Shown one piece after another: positions 1-9,881 of a stretch of 48,828 bases of DNA. The stretch spans positions 1 to 48,828 of the forward strand of contig CALOBA010000013.1 in NCBI GenBank assembly GCA_942491465.1, in the 5' to 3' direction. The notes below the pieces were generated by a model. It saw nothing but the letters and a program-made list of their open reading frames with translations. It was not told the DNA's origin and made no database searches. The number at the start of each line of letters is the position of its first letter. Positions within the stretch are counted from its first letter, which is position 1. The position numbers were made by a program, and so were the translations under genes. Source of the stretch: CALOBA01 sp942491465. Its GTDB lineage: Bacteria; Pseudomonadota; Gammaproteobacteria; Chromatiales; Chromatiaceae.

Positions 1-53
1 GGGGCTCTGCTACCTTCGCCTTGGCCCGACCGTGCCCGGGCTGCCACGTTAAT

Positions 54-168
54 GGTGGGCCCGCCGGTCCCCCGCAACGTCAAGCCGTGAACCCGGTCAG
101 GCCCGGAAGGGAGCAGCCGCAGCGGCCGCCGCGTGTGCCGGGGTGTGGCTGGTCGGGCCCGCCACCCC
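54..168 (+). ncRNA. ffs: 4.5S RNA (bacterial small SRP RNA)
   Basis: RNA core of the signal recognition particle, which binds Ffh and targets nascent membrane proteins. The conserved apical domain is visible: GGTCAGGCCCGGAAGGGAGC at about 98-117 holds the GGAA tetraloop and the asymmetric Ffh-binding loop. It is followed by GTGTGCCGGGGTGTGGCTGG, matching the 3' side of E. coli 4.5S RNA. The ends GGTGGGCCCG (54-63) and CGGGCCCGCCACC (154-166) pair to close the hairpin. Length is about 115 nt, as in the family. The position just before dnaX, ybaB and recR is a common gammaproteobacterial arrangement. Exact ends are estimated from pairing. Confidence 0.93.
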
Positions 169-271
169 TTTCGCGCCCCACGGTCCTGGTGCGGATGGCG
201 CCGGTCGCGCTGTCATCGTCACCAGTCCCATCGTTCCAGCCCCCAGCCACCGCCCGCGTGCCGGACCCACG

Positions 272-1943
272 ATGACCTACCAGGTACTCGCCCGCAAATG
301 GCGCCCGCGGTCCTTCGCCGACCTGGTCGGGCAGCAGCATGTGGTGCAGGCCCTGGTTAACGGGCTGACCCGCGGTCAGTTGCATCATGCGTATCTGTTC
401 ACCGGTACCCGCGGTGTCGGCAAGACCACGCTGGCGCGCATCCTGGCCAAGACGCTGAATTGCGAGCAGGGCATTCGGCCCGACACCCTGCGGGGTGTGC
501 AGCACCTGTCGGGAGATCGACGAGGGCCGCTATGTGGACCTGCTGGAGGTGGACGCCGCCTCGCGTACCAAGGTCGATCAGACCCGCGAACTGCTCGACA
601 ACGTGCCGTTCGCGCCGGTGCGTGGCCGCTTCAAGGTGTACCTGATCGACGAGGTACACATGTTCTCGGCGAGCAGCTTCAACGCGCTGCTGAAGACCCT
701 TGAAGAGCCGCCCCGGGCATGTGAAGTTCGTGCTCGCCACCACCGACCCCCAGCGCCTGCCGGCGACGGTGCTCTCGCGCTGCCTGCAATTTAATCTCAA
801 GCGCCTGCTGCCGGCGCAGATCCGCGGCCAGCTTGTCACGGTACTCACCGCCGAAGGCATCCCGTTCGAGGAGCCGGCCCTGGCCCTGCTCGCGAGTGCC
901 GCGGACGGCAGCATGCGCGACGGGCTGAGCCTGCTCGACCAGGCCATCGCCTATGGTGGCGGGCGGGTCAGTGAGCAGGACGTGCGCCTGATGCTCGGTA
1001 CCCGCAGCGGCGAGCTGATTCTGGATCTCGCCACCGCGCTGGCCGATGGCGACGGCGCTGCGCTGTTGGCCGAGATCGGGCGGATCGCCGAGGTCACGCC
1101 GGACTTCGGCGGGGTGCTGTCGGACCTGATCGCGCTGCTGCATCGCATTGCGCTGGCCCAGCAGGTGCCGGAGGTCGCGGCCGATGAGGACCCGGAGCGC
1201 GTGCGTGTCCTGGACCTGGCGCAGCGCATCCCCCCGGAAGACGTCCAGTTGTTCTATCAGGTCCTGCTGCTTGGCCAGGCGGACCTGCCGCTCGCGCCGG
1301 ACCCCCGCGGCGGACTCGAAATGGTCCTGCTGCGGGCGCTGGCGTTTCGCCCGGTCACCGGCTCCGCGCCAGCGGCTTGGCGAGTCAGCGCGCGGCAGGC
1401 GGTGGCCGACGTCGCCGCCAAGTCCGCATCGCCGCCGCCGTCGCCGCCGGCCCCCAAGCCCGAGCCGACCGCAAGCCCCGCGGCACCGCCAGCGGGGCGG
1501 TCGCCGCCAGCGCCCGAAGGTGCCACCGCGCTGGCGCTGGCGGCCCCGGCATCGATGCTGGAGGTCGCTGAGGACTGGCATCGGCTGGTGGCGCAGATGG
1601 GCCTGGAGGGGCTGGAGGGCCAACTCGCCCAGCATTGTGCCTTCGGCGGATGGGACGGCAATCGGCTGCATCTGGTGCTCGACCCGTCGGCGGCGACCAT
1701 GCGGGTCGCCGGCGCCGAGCAGCGGCTTGGCGCAACGCTGGCCGAGGTCCTGGAGCGGCCGCTGTCGCGCCTGACCAGGCCAAGCCCGCCCGCTGGCCGA
1801 GACGCCCGCCGAGGGCTTGCGTCGCCTCGACGCCGAGCGTCAAGCCGAGGCGGAGCCGGGCCATGCAGCAGGACCCGGTGGCGGGTGCCCTGCGCGCGAG
1901 ATTCAACGCCGAATGGCTCAGCGGGAGCATTCGCGCGATGTGA
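272..1943 (+). CDS. dnaX: DNA polymerase III subunit tau/gamma, interrupted by several frameshifts
   Basis: Clamp-loader ATPase of the replicative polymerase. The ATG at 272 starts MTYQVLARKWRP, the usual N-terminus. Walker A (GTRGVGKTT) follows at about residue 47, then the Cys-rich zinc module (CEQG...CSTC), a DEVH-type Walker B and SRC motif (TVLSRCLQ). A proline/alanine-rich linker leads to the tau C-terminal domain, ending GSIRAM at the TGA at 1941-1943. The protein lies in three reading frames. Indels are needed near 485, near 712 (one extra C in GAGCCGCCCCGGGC), and at least twice between 1775 and 1865. None sits on an A-rich slippery site, so this is not the programmed gamma frameshift. 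As the gene is essential, sequence error is the likeliest cause. Identity is certain; integrity is not. Confidence 0.9.
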
Positions 1944-2044
1944 CGACCGGGCGGTCGCGGTCCCCCCGCGCCGCCTGCCCCGAGGCCCGCCGCTGCGGCG
2001 GCGTGGCCGGTTACGAGCATGTTGAACGATTGAAGAGGTAATCC

Positions 2045-2374
2045 ATGATCTGTCTGGGCGGAATGCTGAAGCAGGCGCAGAAGATGCAGGAGGACATGAA
2101 GAGCGTCCAGGTGTGACTGGGGCGCGAAGGGGAACCCGGTGGGCGAGTCCGGCGGCATGGGAGGGTCAAGATCCGCCATGACCGAGTGGCACGAGTGCCG
2201 CCCAGGTGGAGATCGATTCGTCGCTGCTCCAAGAGGACAAGGAGATGCTCGAGGATCTGATCGCCGCGGCGGCCAATGACGCCGTCAAGCGCGTGGGCGA
2301 GAAGGTCCAGGAAACCCATGGCCGCTATCACCGCCGGCATTCCGCTGCTGCCGGGGATGAAGCTGCCGTTCTGA
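2045..2374 (+). CDS. ybaB: YbaB/EbfC nucleoid-associated protein, frameshifted
   Basis: Small dimeric DNA-binding protein encoded between dnaX and recR in many bacteria. The start region reads LKQAQKMQEDMKSVQ, the middle VEIDSSLLQEDKEMLEDLIA, and the end ITAGIPLLPGMKLPF before TGA at 2372-2374. All three are family hallmarks, but they lie in different frames. Breaks are needed around 2112 (TGA after AGCGTCCAGG), between 2120 and 2205, and near 2315. Total length of about 110 codons matches the family. The start is the ATG at 2045 after an AAGAGG ribosome-binding site. It sits in an operon with dnaX and recR. Sequence error is more likely than true loss. Confidence 0.85.
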
Positions 2375-2438
2375 TCATCGGCAGGCTGCGCGGCAAGCCC
2401 CGGCCGGTCGTGTCGGTACATTCACCGCAGGTTCAGCG

Positions 2439-3044
2439 ATGCATCACCATGGCTTGGTAGACGATCTGATCGAGGCCCTGCGCTGCCTGCCGGGGGTTGG
2501 ACCCAAGTCGGCGCAGCGTATGGCCTTTCACCTGTTGCAGCGCGATCGGGAGGCCGGCCGGCACTTGGCGGTGGTCATGGCCGACGCCATGCAGCGGGTG
2601 GGTCGCTGCGAGCAGTGCCGCAGCCTCAGCGAGGTCGCCGTCTGCCGCCTCTGCGGCAACCCCAGCCGGGACCGTCGAACCCTGTGTATCGTCGAGCAGC
2701 CCTCGGACGTGGCCGCCATCGAGCAGGCGACCGACTTTCGCGGCCTGTATTTCGTCCTCGGCGGCCGCCTGTCGCCGCTCGACGGCATCGGCCACGAGGA
2801 ACTCGGCATGGACCGGTTGCAGGGGCGGCTCGGCGAGCAGGAGATCGGTGAGCTGATCCTGGCCATCAGTCCCACCATCGAGGGCATGGCCACGTCGCAC
2901 TACGTCGCCGAGCTGGCGCGGGAGGCGCAGGTTCCGGTGACCCGCATCGCCCATGGCGTCCCCCTCGGCGGCGAGCTCGATCACGTCGACGGCGGCACCC
3001 TGGCGCATGCCTTCAGCGGGCGTGCGGGGATGGGGCTGACCTGA
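2439..3044 (+). CDS. recR: Recombination mediator protein RecR
   Basis: RecR acts with RecO and RecF to load RecA on gapped DNA. The 201-residue ORF is intact and of normal length. It has the N-terminal helix-hairpin-helix (LPGVGPKSAQRMAFHLL, about residues 16-32), a four-cysteine zinc finger (CEQC...CRLC, about 56-73) and a Toprim domain beginning LCIVEQPSDV. It ends with the glycine-rich GVPLGGELDHVDGGTLAHAF. It follows ybaB by about 65 nt. It is one of the few unbroken genes in the first 11 kb. Confidence 0.97.
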   Translation: MHHHGLVDDLIEALRCLPGVGPKSAQRMAFHLLQRDREAGRHLAVVMADAMQRVGRCEQCRSLSEVAVCRLCGNPSRDRRTLCIVEQPSDVAAIEQATDFRGLYFVLGGRLSPLDGIGHEELGMDRLQGRLGEQEIGELILAISPTIEGMATSHYVAELAREAQVPVTRIAHGVPLGGELDHVDGGTLAHAFSGRAGMGLT

Positions 3045-3100
3045 CCGGCCGCGCATCCAAGCCTACCCAGCGAACCGCAAAGACCCGACGAGGAGAGCCC

Positions 3101-3498
3101 ATGTCCGAGACCATCTTCGGCAAGATTGCCGCCGGCGAGATCGACGCCGACATCGTCTATGAAGACGACGACTGCGTCGCCTTTCGCGACCTGAGTCCCC
3201 AGGCCCCGACCCATATCCTGGTCATCCCGCGCAAGCCCATACGGACCCTGAACGACGTCAGTGAGGGCGATGCCGAGCTGGTCGGCAAGCTGTTTTTGGC
3301 CGCGGCCAAGGTCGCCCGCCAGGAGGGGATTGCCGAGCGCGGCTACCGCACCGTCATCAACTGCAACGCCGAGGCCGGTCAGACCGTCTTCCATCTGCAC
3401 GTGCATGTGCTCGGCGGGCGTCCGCTGCGCTGGCCCCCGGAGGAGCCCATGGCCATTCGCCCAATTCGCCGCTTCCCGCGCCGCGCGGGAGGCGTTAG
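3101..3498 (+). CDS. hinT: HIT family purine nucleoside phosphoramidase (HinT-like), stop obscured
   Basis: HIT-domain hydrolase of nucleoside phosphoramidates. The ATG at 3101 follows the ribosome-binding site AGGAGAG and starts MSETIFGKIAAGEI. The histidine triad is seen as HLHVHVLGG at about residues 98-106, preceded by INCNAEAGQTVFH. Homologues end shortly after GGRP. Here the frame has no stop and runs in frame through about 130 nt into minC, giving an apparent 435-residue HinT-MinC fusion. The nearest stop in another frame, TAG at 3496-3498, is used as a provisional end. A one-base indel near 3430-3450 is the simplest explanation. Confidence 0.85.
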
Positions 3499-3577
3499 CA
3501 TAGCGCCCGCGCACGGCCGACCCCGGCCGGCGCGCACCTTGCCGCACCCACCCGCTGAGGGAGCACCGTTCGCCGAC

Positions 3578-4412
3578 ATGGCCGCCAGCCCAGATCCGTT
3601 ACAGACCGCCAGTGCCTTCGAGCTGAAGGCCGATACCTTTACGCTGCCGGTAATCCGGCTCCTTGCCCTCGACATGGACGACATCGCCGCCCAGCTGGAG
3701 GCCAAGGTCGCCCAGGCGCCGACCTTCTTTCTGCACACGCCGGTGGTCGTGGACCTCGCGGCGTTGAGCGAGGCCGATGCCGAGGTCGGCTTTCCGCAGC
3801 TGGTGGGCCTGCTGCGCGGGCTGGGCATGATCCCGGTCGGCGTGCGCGGCGGCAGCAGCGCCCAGCAGGAGGCGGCCAAGGCGATGGAGCTGGCCATCCT
3901 CGGCGATACCTTGCGGCCGAAGCGTCGTGACGTCGGTCCGCAGCTTGCGGCCGAGCACGGCGCCGTGCCGGACCCGGTGGGCGCAGCGCCGACGCCGCCC
4001 GCCGCACCGGTGGGTATCGAGACCGGGCCGACGCTGATCACGCGGCCGGTGCGCTCGGGCCAGCGGGTGTATGCCGCCGGCGGCGATCTCACCGTGATCG
4101 CCGCCGTCAATCCCGGTGCCGAGCTGATGGCCGATGGCAACATCCATGTCTACGGCGCGCTGCGCGGCCGGGTCATTGCCGGGCTGAAGGGCAACACCAG
4201 CGCCCGAATCTTCTGCCACGAGCTGCAGGCCGAGCTGGTCTCAGTGGCGGGTCATTACCGGGTCAGCGAGAGCATACCGGCCGAGCTGAAGGGGCACCGA
4301 GTGCAGATCTACCTCGATCCACGAGGTCCTGCGCATCGAGCCGCTCTACCAGAGCCGATCCCGATTTGCCGGACCGGGGCCTGCTCGGTCGCCGGGTCTG
4401 TCACCTGACTAA
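3578..4412 (+). CDS. minC: Septum site-determining protein MinC, C-terminal frameshift
   Basis: Inhibitor of FtsZ assembly that works with MinD and MinE to place the division site. From the ATG at 3578 the N-terminal domain (FELKADTFTLPVIRLL) leads through an alanine/proline linker to the beta-helical MinC_C domain. That domain contains RSGQRVYAAGGDLTVIAAV, GAELMADGNIHVYGALRGR and ARIFCHELQAELVSVAGHY. The expected end QIYLxxEVLRIEPL is found only after a one-base shift near 4318, which leads to TAA at 4410-4412. Without it the frame stops at 4408. First gene of minCDE; minD starts 28 nt downstream. Confidence 0.9.
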
Positions 4413-4440
4413 CCACCGCTGTCCAGAGGAGGACGCACCG

Positions 4441-5253
4441 TTGGCCAGAATCATCGTCATCACCTCCGGTAAGGGAGGCGTCGGCAAGACCACGACCGCT
4501 GCGGCCATGGCCATGGGGCTGGCGCAGCGCGCGGTCATCGCACCGTGGTCATCGACTTCGACGTCGGTCTGCGCAACCTCGACCTGATCATGGGCTGCGA
4601 GCGGCGTGTGGTCTACGACTTCGTCAACGTCATCAACGGCGAGGCGAACCTGAACCAGGCCCTGATCCGCGATAAGCGCTGCGACAATCTCTACGTGCTG
4701 CCGGCCTCGCAGACCCGCGACAAGGACGCGCTGAGCAAGGAGGGCGTCGGCAAGGTGCTGGAGGACCTGGGGCAGGGGCACGACTACATCGTCTGCGACT
4801 CCCACTCCGGTATCGAGCACCCCGGGGCGACCATGGCCATGTACTACGCCGACGACGCCGTGGTGGTGACCAACCCCGAGGTCTCGTCGGTGCGCGACTC
4901 CGACCGCATGCTCGGCATCCTGTCGAGCAAATCCCGCCGCGCCGAGACCAGCGCCGAGCCGATCCGCGAGCATCCGCTGCTGAGGCGCTACTCCGGCGAT
5001 CGGGTGGAGCGCGGCGAGATGCTGAGCGTGGATGATGTGCAGGAGATCCTGTCGCTGAGTCTGCTCGGGGTCATCCCCGAGTCGCAGGCCGTGCTCAAGC
5101 CTCCAACGCGGGCGTGCCGGTCATTCTCGATCATGAATCCGAGGCCGGTCAGGCCTATGGCGATATGGTCGCGCGCTATCTTGGCGACGAGGTGCCGATG
5201 CGCTTCATCGACGGCACCAAGAAGGGGTTTTTCAGCCGCATCTTCGGGGTTGA
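4441..5253 (+). CDS. minD: Septum site-determining ATPase MinD, frameshifted
   Basis: ParA-family ATPase that binds the membrane and recruits MinC. The TTG at 4441 is preceded by AGAGGAGG and starts LARIIVITSGKGGVGKTT with the deviant Walker A motif. After an indel at about 4530-4545 the next frame gives VIDFDVGLRNLDLIMGC, YDFVNVINGEANLNQALI and CDSHSGIEHPGATMAMYYAD. A second break near 5100 is followed by VPVILDHESEAGQAYGDMVA and the C-terminal TKKGFFSRIFG. A third, in the GGGG at 5246-5249, is needed to reach TGA at 5251-5253. All family motifs are present, so the protein is recognisable in full. MinE begins four bases later. Confidence 0.9.
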
Positions 5254-5256
5254 TCC

Positions 5257-5522
5257 ATGGGCCTGCTCGACTATTTCCGCGCTGGTCAGGCTGGAAGGGC
5301 TCGGCCGCTGTTGCCAAGGAGCGGCTCCAGATCCTGGTCGCCCACGACCGACGCGTGATCGTCCATCCCAACCTGCCCAAGCTCCAGCAGGAGATCCTGG
5401 CCGTCATCCGCGAGTATGTCGAGGTGGACGTGAACGCCATCTCGGTCAACTACGAGCAGGAGGAGGATCAGGAGATCTTGGAGCTGAACATCGTGTTGCC
5501 GGAGAACGCGGAGCGCGCTTGA
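5257..5522 (+). CDS. minE: Cell division topological specificity factor MinE, frameshifted
   Basis: Stimulates MinD ATPase and drives Min oscillation. The ATG at 5257 gives MGLLDYFRAGQ, the N-terminal membrane and MinD-binding segment. After an indel at about 5285-5305 the reading continues AVAKERLQILVAHDRR, then the dimerising C-terminal domain PKLQQEILAVIREYVEVDVN, ending NIVLPENAERA at TGA 5520-5522. About 88 codons, the normal size. It is the last gene of minCDE, followed by an imperfect hairpin. Confidence 0.9.
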
Positions 5523-5529
5523 GCACTAT

Positions 5530-5553
5530 CGCGAAGCCGCATGGGCTTCCGCG
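5530..5553 (+). terminator. Possible hairpin terminator after minCDE
   Basis: CGCGAAGCC and GGCTTCCGCG flank a short loop and pair with one bulged base, eight nucleotides after the minE stop. No T-run follows, so intrinsic termination is uncertain. Confidence 0.4.
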
Positions 5554-5658
5554 ACCGCCAGGGGGACTAACCCGCAGAGACGCTGACACACGGAGGACGC
5601 CGCAGAGCAGCGATCGGCGACGTTCAAGTGGTCTCGGGATTTTCGGACATCACTAGCC

Positions 5659-5958
5659 TTAATCGCACAGCCGCTCGAAGGTCTCGATCCGGGTGCTGTC
5701 CGGCTCCAGCTTCAAGCCTTCGGGGATCAGGGCGTGGGAGTCCTTGTAGGCGTGGCCGCGGTACCAGGTGTGGTAGGCGTCGGCGTCCCGCCACTCGGTG
5801 ATCAGCGCAAACTCGCAGGGGTTTGCGGTGGGTCGCAGCACCCGCATGCGGAGAAAGCCGGCGGCCGTGTCGACCAGATGGGGGCGGTTCTGAAATGCCC
5901 GCTCCACCGCCGTCTCCATGCCTGGAGTGACGGTGAAGCGGCTCATGGCGATGAACAT
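5659..5958 (-). CDS. Antibiotic biosynthesis monooxygenase (ABM) domain protein
   Basis: A 99-residue single-domain protein of the dimeric alpha-beta ferredoxin-like ABM fold, which includes haem-degrading and quinol monooxygenases. The ATG at 5958 starts MFIAMSRFTVTPGMETAVER. PHLVDTAAGFLRMRVLRP, FALITEWRDADAYHTWYRGH and a C-terminal LKLEPDSTRIETFERLCD follow. The pattern resembles HmoA/IsdG-like proteins, but the substrate cannot be told. Two bases separate its start from the end of the KaiB-like gene, so it is the last gene of a four-gene minus-strand operon. The longer open frame upstream is a read-through of the frameshifted kaiB and is not part of this protein. Confidence 0.8.
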   Translation of the reverse strand: MFIAMSRFTVTPGMETAVERAFQNRPHLVDTAAGFLRMRVLRPTANPCEFALITEWRDADAYHTWYRGHAYKDSHALIPEGLKLEPDSTRIETFERLCD

Positions 5959-5960
5959 GG

Positions 5961-6295
5961 TCAGTCGCTTGCCTCGTTGTCTTGAGGGGCTTGGGGGGCT
6001 TGAGGGCCCGGGGAACGACCGCCGGCGGCTCGAGATTGAGCCCGACCAGCACCTGCCAAGCTCGCGGTCACTGAGATCCCCGATGATGCGCACCACCGGT
6101 GGCGGTAGCTGGCGCAGCAGGGTCGGCGTCGCGTAGATGGTGTCCTCGTAGGCCTCATCGGCGTGGTCGAAGATGTCGTAGACCTCCAGCCGGTAGTCTT
6201 CGGCGAATTCGGCGTCCAGGATCTTGCGCAGTCGTTCTGACTTGTTGCTCAGCCGCCGGCGGCATGCCGGACACATAGAGCTTGAGGTTCAGCAT
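5961..6295 (-). CDS. kaiB: KaiB-like (circadian clock) thioredoxin-fold protein, frameshifted
   Basis: KaiB is a small fold-switching protein that in cyanobacteria opposes KaiA and binds KaiC; proteobacterial homologues often lie next to sensor kinases. From ATG at 6295 the start reads MLNLKLYVSGMPPAAEQQVR. After an indel near 6237 it continues KILDAEFAEDYRLEVYDIFD and YATPTLLRQLPPPVVRIIGD, the conserved KaiB core. After a break near 6065 it reads LVGLNLEPPAVVP, then a proline/alanine tail ending at TGA 5961-5963. About 110 residues. No kaiC is present in the window. It lies between the response regulator and the ABM gene. The frameshifts are probably sequence errors, since all conserved blocks survive. 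Confidence 0.85.
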
Positions 6296-6330
6296 GTTCG
6301 GTGGCCCCCTTGTCGGTTGCCGTCATCGGA

Positions 6331-6734
6331 CTACTCCGGCGCGTCCGGATCTTCGCCGAGCACGCCATCGGTGACGTTGATGATCGCCGCGGCGCGCACG
6401 CCCAGCGGCTTGCGCTTTGGCACGAAGCCGAAGCTGCGCCCTGGCTGGGGGCGGTTTACAAGCCCTCGCACCACCCGCAGGGGGGGGCAGAGATGATGTA
6501 GACCAGCAGGTCGGGCTTGACCGCGCGGATGCGGCGCAGGGTCTCGACGCCGTCGATGCCGGGCATTCGCAGGTCCAGATAGACCAGATCGACCGGCTCC
6601 TCGTATTGCCAGTCGGCGCCTTCTTCGCCGGTGGCCGCCTCGATCAGCGCGTAGGGGCTGCGGCGCAGGGCCAGCGCGAAGGCCTTGCGAACGGCCTCGT
6701 CGTCGTCAATGATCAGGATGCGCTTTTGATTCAT
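6331..6734 (-). CDS. Single-domain response regulator (CheY-like), frameshifted near its end
   Basis: Phosphoacceptor receiver domain. The ATG at 6734 starts MNQKRILIIDDDEAVRKAF with the acidic pocket DDD. The phosphoacceptor Asp lies in VDLVYLDLRMPGIDGVETL, and the beta-4 region in KPDLLVYIISA. The printed frame then stops early (CGWCEGL). After a shift around 6460-6490 the frame gives a receiver-like tail, FVPKRKPLGV (the conserved Lys-Pro), and ends at TAG 6331-6333. No output domain is visible. Its start is 11 bases after the stop of the sensor kinase, so it is the likely partner. The KaiB-like gene follows 35 bases downstream. Confidence 0.85.
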
Positions 6735-6745
6735 CGGTCTGCGGT

Positions 6746-9635
6746 CTAGTCGGTTGCCAGGTCAATCGGGATGGTCACGGTAATGCGCGTCCCTCGGCCG
6801 TTGCGGCTGAAGATGTCCAGTCGGGCCGCCATGGTCGGCGACGATGGTCCAATGGTGGATATCCCAGGAGACCGGTGCCCTTGCCGATCGGTTTGGTTGT
6901 AAAGAAGGGCTCGAAGATCCGTTCGCGGACCGTATCCGGGATGCCCGGTCCGGTGTCGCTGACCTCGGTGATGAAGCGCCCGGAATCGCGGGCGAGACGG
7001 ATGCCGATGTCTTTATGGTCGCTGTCGCCGACGGCGTCGAGGGCGTTGGTCATCAGGTTCACCAGCAGCTGCTCGAAGCGCTCCGGCTGCAGGACGACCT
7101 CGCCCAGGTCCGGGGCGGCATCCAGCGCAATCTTGACATGCTCTTTGCGCGAGCGGTAGTCCAACAGCCGGATCACCCGCTCGGCGATGTCCCGCGGGTC
7201 TGCGCGGCGGAAGCCCTGGTGGCTGTCGTCGCCGCTGCGCGAGAAGGCCAGCAGACCGTGCACGATGCCCATGCAGCGGCGGGTCTGGTGCTCGGCATCG
7301 GTAAGGACCTCATGGCAGTCGTGGTCGTCGGGCAGCTCTTCCAGACAATATTGTACGCTGTTGATGATGCCCATCAGCGGGTTGTTCAGCTCATGGGCGA
7401 CACCGGCGGTGAGCTGGCCCAGGGAGCCCAGCTTCTCCAGCTGGATGCGCTGCTGGTCCATGCGGCGCTCGTCGGTGATATCGCTGGCCAGCTCGAAGCG
7501 CACCAGGCGACCGTCGGACCAGGTGATGGCCTTGTCCACGCAGCGGAACCAGCGCCGGGTGACCTCGTTCTGGAACTCCCAGGTGTAGCTCCGTCCCATG
7601 TACTCGCCGAAGATCTTGTCGTTGGTGCAGAACGGGCAGGGGGTATCGCGGTCTTGCAGCACCTTGTAACACAGTTTGCCTAGGGGTTCGGGGTCGAAGT
7701 GGTCGCGCAGATAGCCGTTGGCGTAGAGCAGTTCGTAGCTGACCGGATCGGCGACATAGATGAGGGAGTCGACGCCATCGAACAGGGACTGGAGCTGGCT
7801 GCGCTCGGTGGCGAGGGCCTGCTCCATGCGCTTGCGCCCGGGGATGTCGCGCAGAGAAGACGTAGATGCGCCCGCCCTCGAAGTCGCTCCAGTTGGCGCT
7901 GATCTCCACGTCCACAAGACCGCCGTCCTTGCACCGATGCCGGGTCTCGAAGCGGTCCACCCGCTGCTCCTTGACCCGGGCGACGTGGGCCTGAATCTCG
8001 TCGGGGCCCTCGTTGGCCTCCAGCTCGGCGACGGACATGCCGAGCAGTTCGTCGCGCCGATAGCCGCTCATGCGACAGTAGGCCTGGTTGATCTCGCGCG
8101 GGCGTCCGTCGCCGTCCATCAACCAGAAGCCTTCGCTGCTGGTCTCAGGGGGCCATCAGTGCCTGATAGAGCTGATCGATCTCCATGTGGTCGCTGAGAT
8201 CGGCGAGCTGCAGCAGCAGATGGGCCGCGGTGCCGTCGGCACGGCGCACCGCGTGCACGGTGAGATAGCCGTGCAGGGTGCGCCCGTCGTGGCGGAAGAG
8301 CCGCATGCCCAGGGCGCAGTCGTCGACCTCGGCGCGCGCGATGCGGGCGATCTCCCGCTGGCAGCGTTGCACATCATCGGGGTGGAGCAGGCTGCTCAGG
8401 TTGGTCTGCATCAGCGCATCCGGCTCGTAGCCGAGGATGCGACAGATGGACGGGTTGACGCGCCGCCAGCGCTGGTCCGGGTCGAGCACGGCCATGCCGG
8501 TGAAGGAGTCGTTGAAGAACGCTTGCAGCCGGGTATCGGTCTCGCGCAGGGCCTCGGCCAGCCGGCGCTGCTCGCGCTCGCTCTGACAGCGATCGTGCAG
8601 CTCGCGTACCCGGCGCCGCCAGGTGATGACCGCAAACAGCGCCGTCAGGGTCGCTGCGGCCAGCCCGATCAAGGCCAGCAGGGCGAGCCCGGTGCCGCGC
8701 ACCGGCGCCAACAGCTCGTCCGCAGGTGCGACCGTGAGCACCTGCCAGTCGCTGTCGGGGACGTCCTGCATCACCGCATAGGCGGCGCGGCCCCAGAGGT
8801 CGGTGACCGGCAGCATGAACATGAACGCGCCGAGTTCGGGGCGACCGGCCATCGACAGCCCGAAGCCGGGCTGCGGTTGTCCCTCGGGTACAGCGCGACG
8901 GCGACGGGGTCGGTGATCAGCCGCGGCTCGAGCGTGGTCTGCAGCAGCAGGGTCTCGCCGTCGATCTCCGGCAACGGCCAGGCGTGCAGCAGTGGCTCGA
9001 TGCTCTTGGTCGGGTCTTTGCGCAGCACGACGACGCCGGTGGCCGTGCCGGGGCTGACCAGGGCGTGGGTGGTCGGATCGTCGCCGGCCAGCGCCCCGAG
9101 CAACGGGATGATCATGGCGATGTGGCGCCCGTGGCCGCCCTGATCGCCAGGGTCGCTGTGCAGGTGCAGGCCGGTCAGCAGCGGCTCGCCGGTGGTGATG
9201 GCCCGGCGGGCGATGGCCGCGCGCTTGGCGTCCAGCCCGTGGTCGACCTCGGGCAAGGCCGCGATCAGGTTCATGTCGATGTCGAACACCATGACCTCGG
9301 AGTAGCCATGGCCCATGCGCTGGGCATGCATCCAGCGGCGCAGGGCGTTGCGGCTGTCGGCGGAGCCGGCCAGGGTCTCCAGGGCGATGGCGGCCACCAG
9401 CGGGTCGCGGGCGATCTCACGACTCGTTGTGCCAGCCTGGTCGGCCTGCGCGCCAGCGGCTGGGCTGCTCGACCTGGGATTGGGTGATGCCGTCGAGGGT
9501 GAACTCGGTCTGAACCAGCGCATTGCCCCGCAGCCATTGCCAGGTGCTCCAGCCGATGCTCCCGGCCGTGATCGACAGCAGCAGCAGGGCCGGCAGGAGC
9601 CAACGGTCGGGGATGTGACGAAGGGTGCTGGGCAT
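6746..9635 (-). CDS. Membrane-bound multi-PAS sensor histidine kinase, several frameshifts
   Basis: About 960 codons on one strand, in pieces. The N-terminus (MPSTLRHIPDRWLLPALLLL) has a transmembrane helix. A periplasmic sensor region follows, with FDIDMNLIAALPEVDHGL, then a second helix (LALLALIGLAAATLTALFAV). Three PAS-like domains come next: FFNDSFTGMAVLDPDQRWRR; INQAYCRMSGYRRDELLGMS; and SLIYVADPVSYELLYANGYL with a CPFC pair. The H-box is GVAHELNNPLMGI, the N-box NLMTNALDAVGD and the G-boxes DTGPGIPD and GKGTGL. The C-terminus ITVTIPIDLATD is reached after a shift near 6865. Further breaks lie near 7850, 8135, 8870 and 9420. It is the first gene of an operon with the response regulator, KaiB-like protein and ABM protein. 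The signal is unknown. Confidence 0.88.
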
Positions 9636-9881
9636 GATGGCTTCCGATGGGGCTGCGGCGAAACGTTACCGCCGACGCGGGCCGGCTGCGCGGCGGGGTC
9701 CGGGCGGAACGGCTGGTCCATAATAGGGTAACGCGCACGCCGACAATGGCGCCGATGGGCGGGTGTGGACGATGCAAGGCGCATCCGTCCTGGCGCGCCG
9801 TCGGACAGCTCGGGGTTGACGCCGTGTACGAATTCCCCGCGGAACAACCACGAAGACCTCCTGAGCCATCCCGAGGCCAGT

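Noticed and set aside
272..1943. Programmed -1 frameshift in dnaX
   Set aside because: No A-rich slippery heptamer with a downstream stop at the expected site. The breaks are elsewhere and too many.
3101..4408. A natural HinT-MinC fusion protein
   Set aside because: Linker has no conserved features, minC has its own ATG at 3578, and nearby genes all show single-base errors. A lost stop is simpler.
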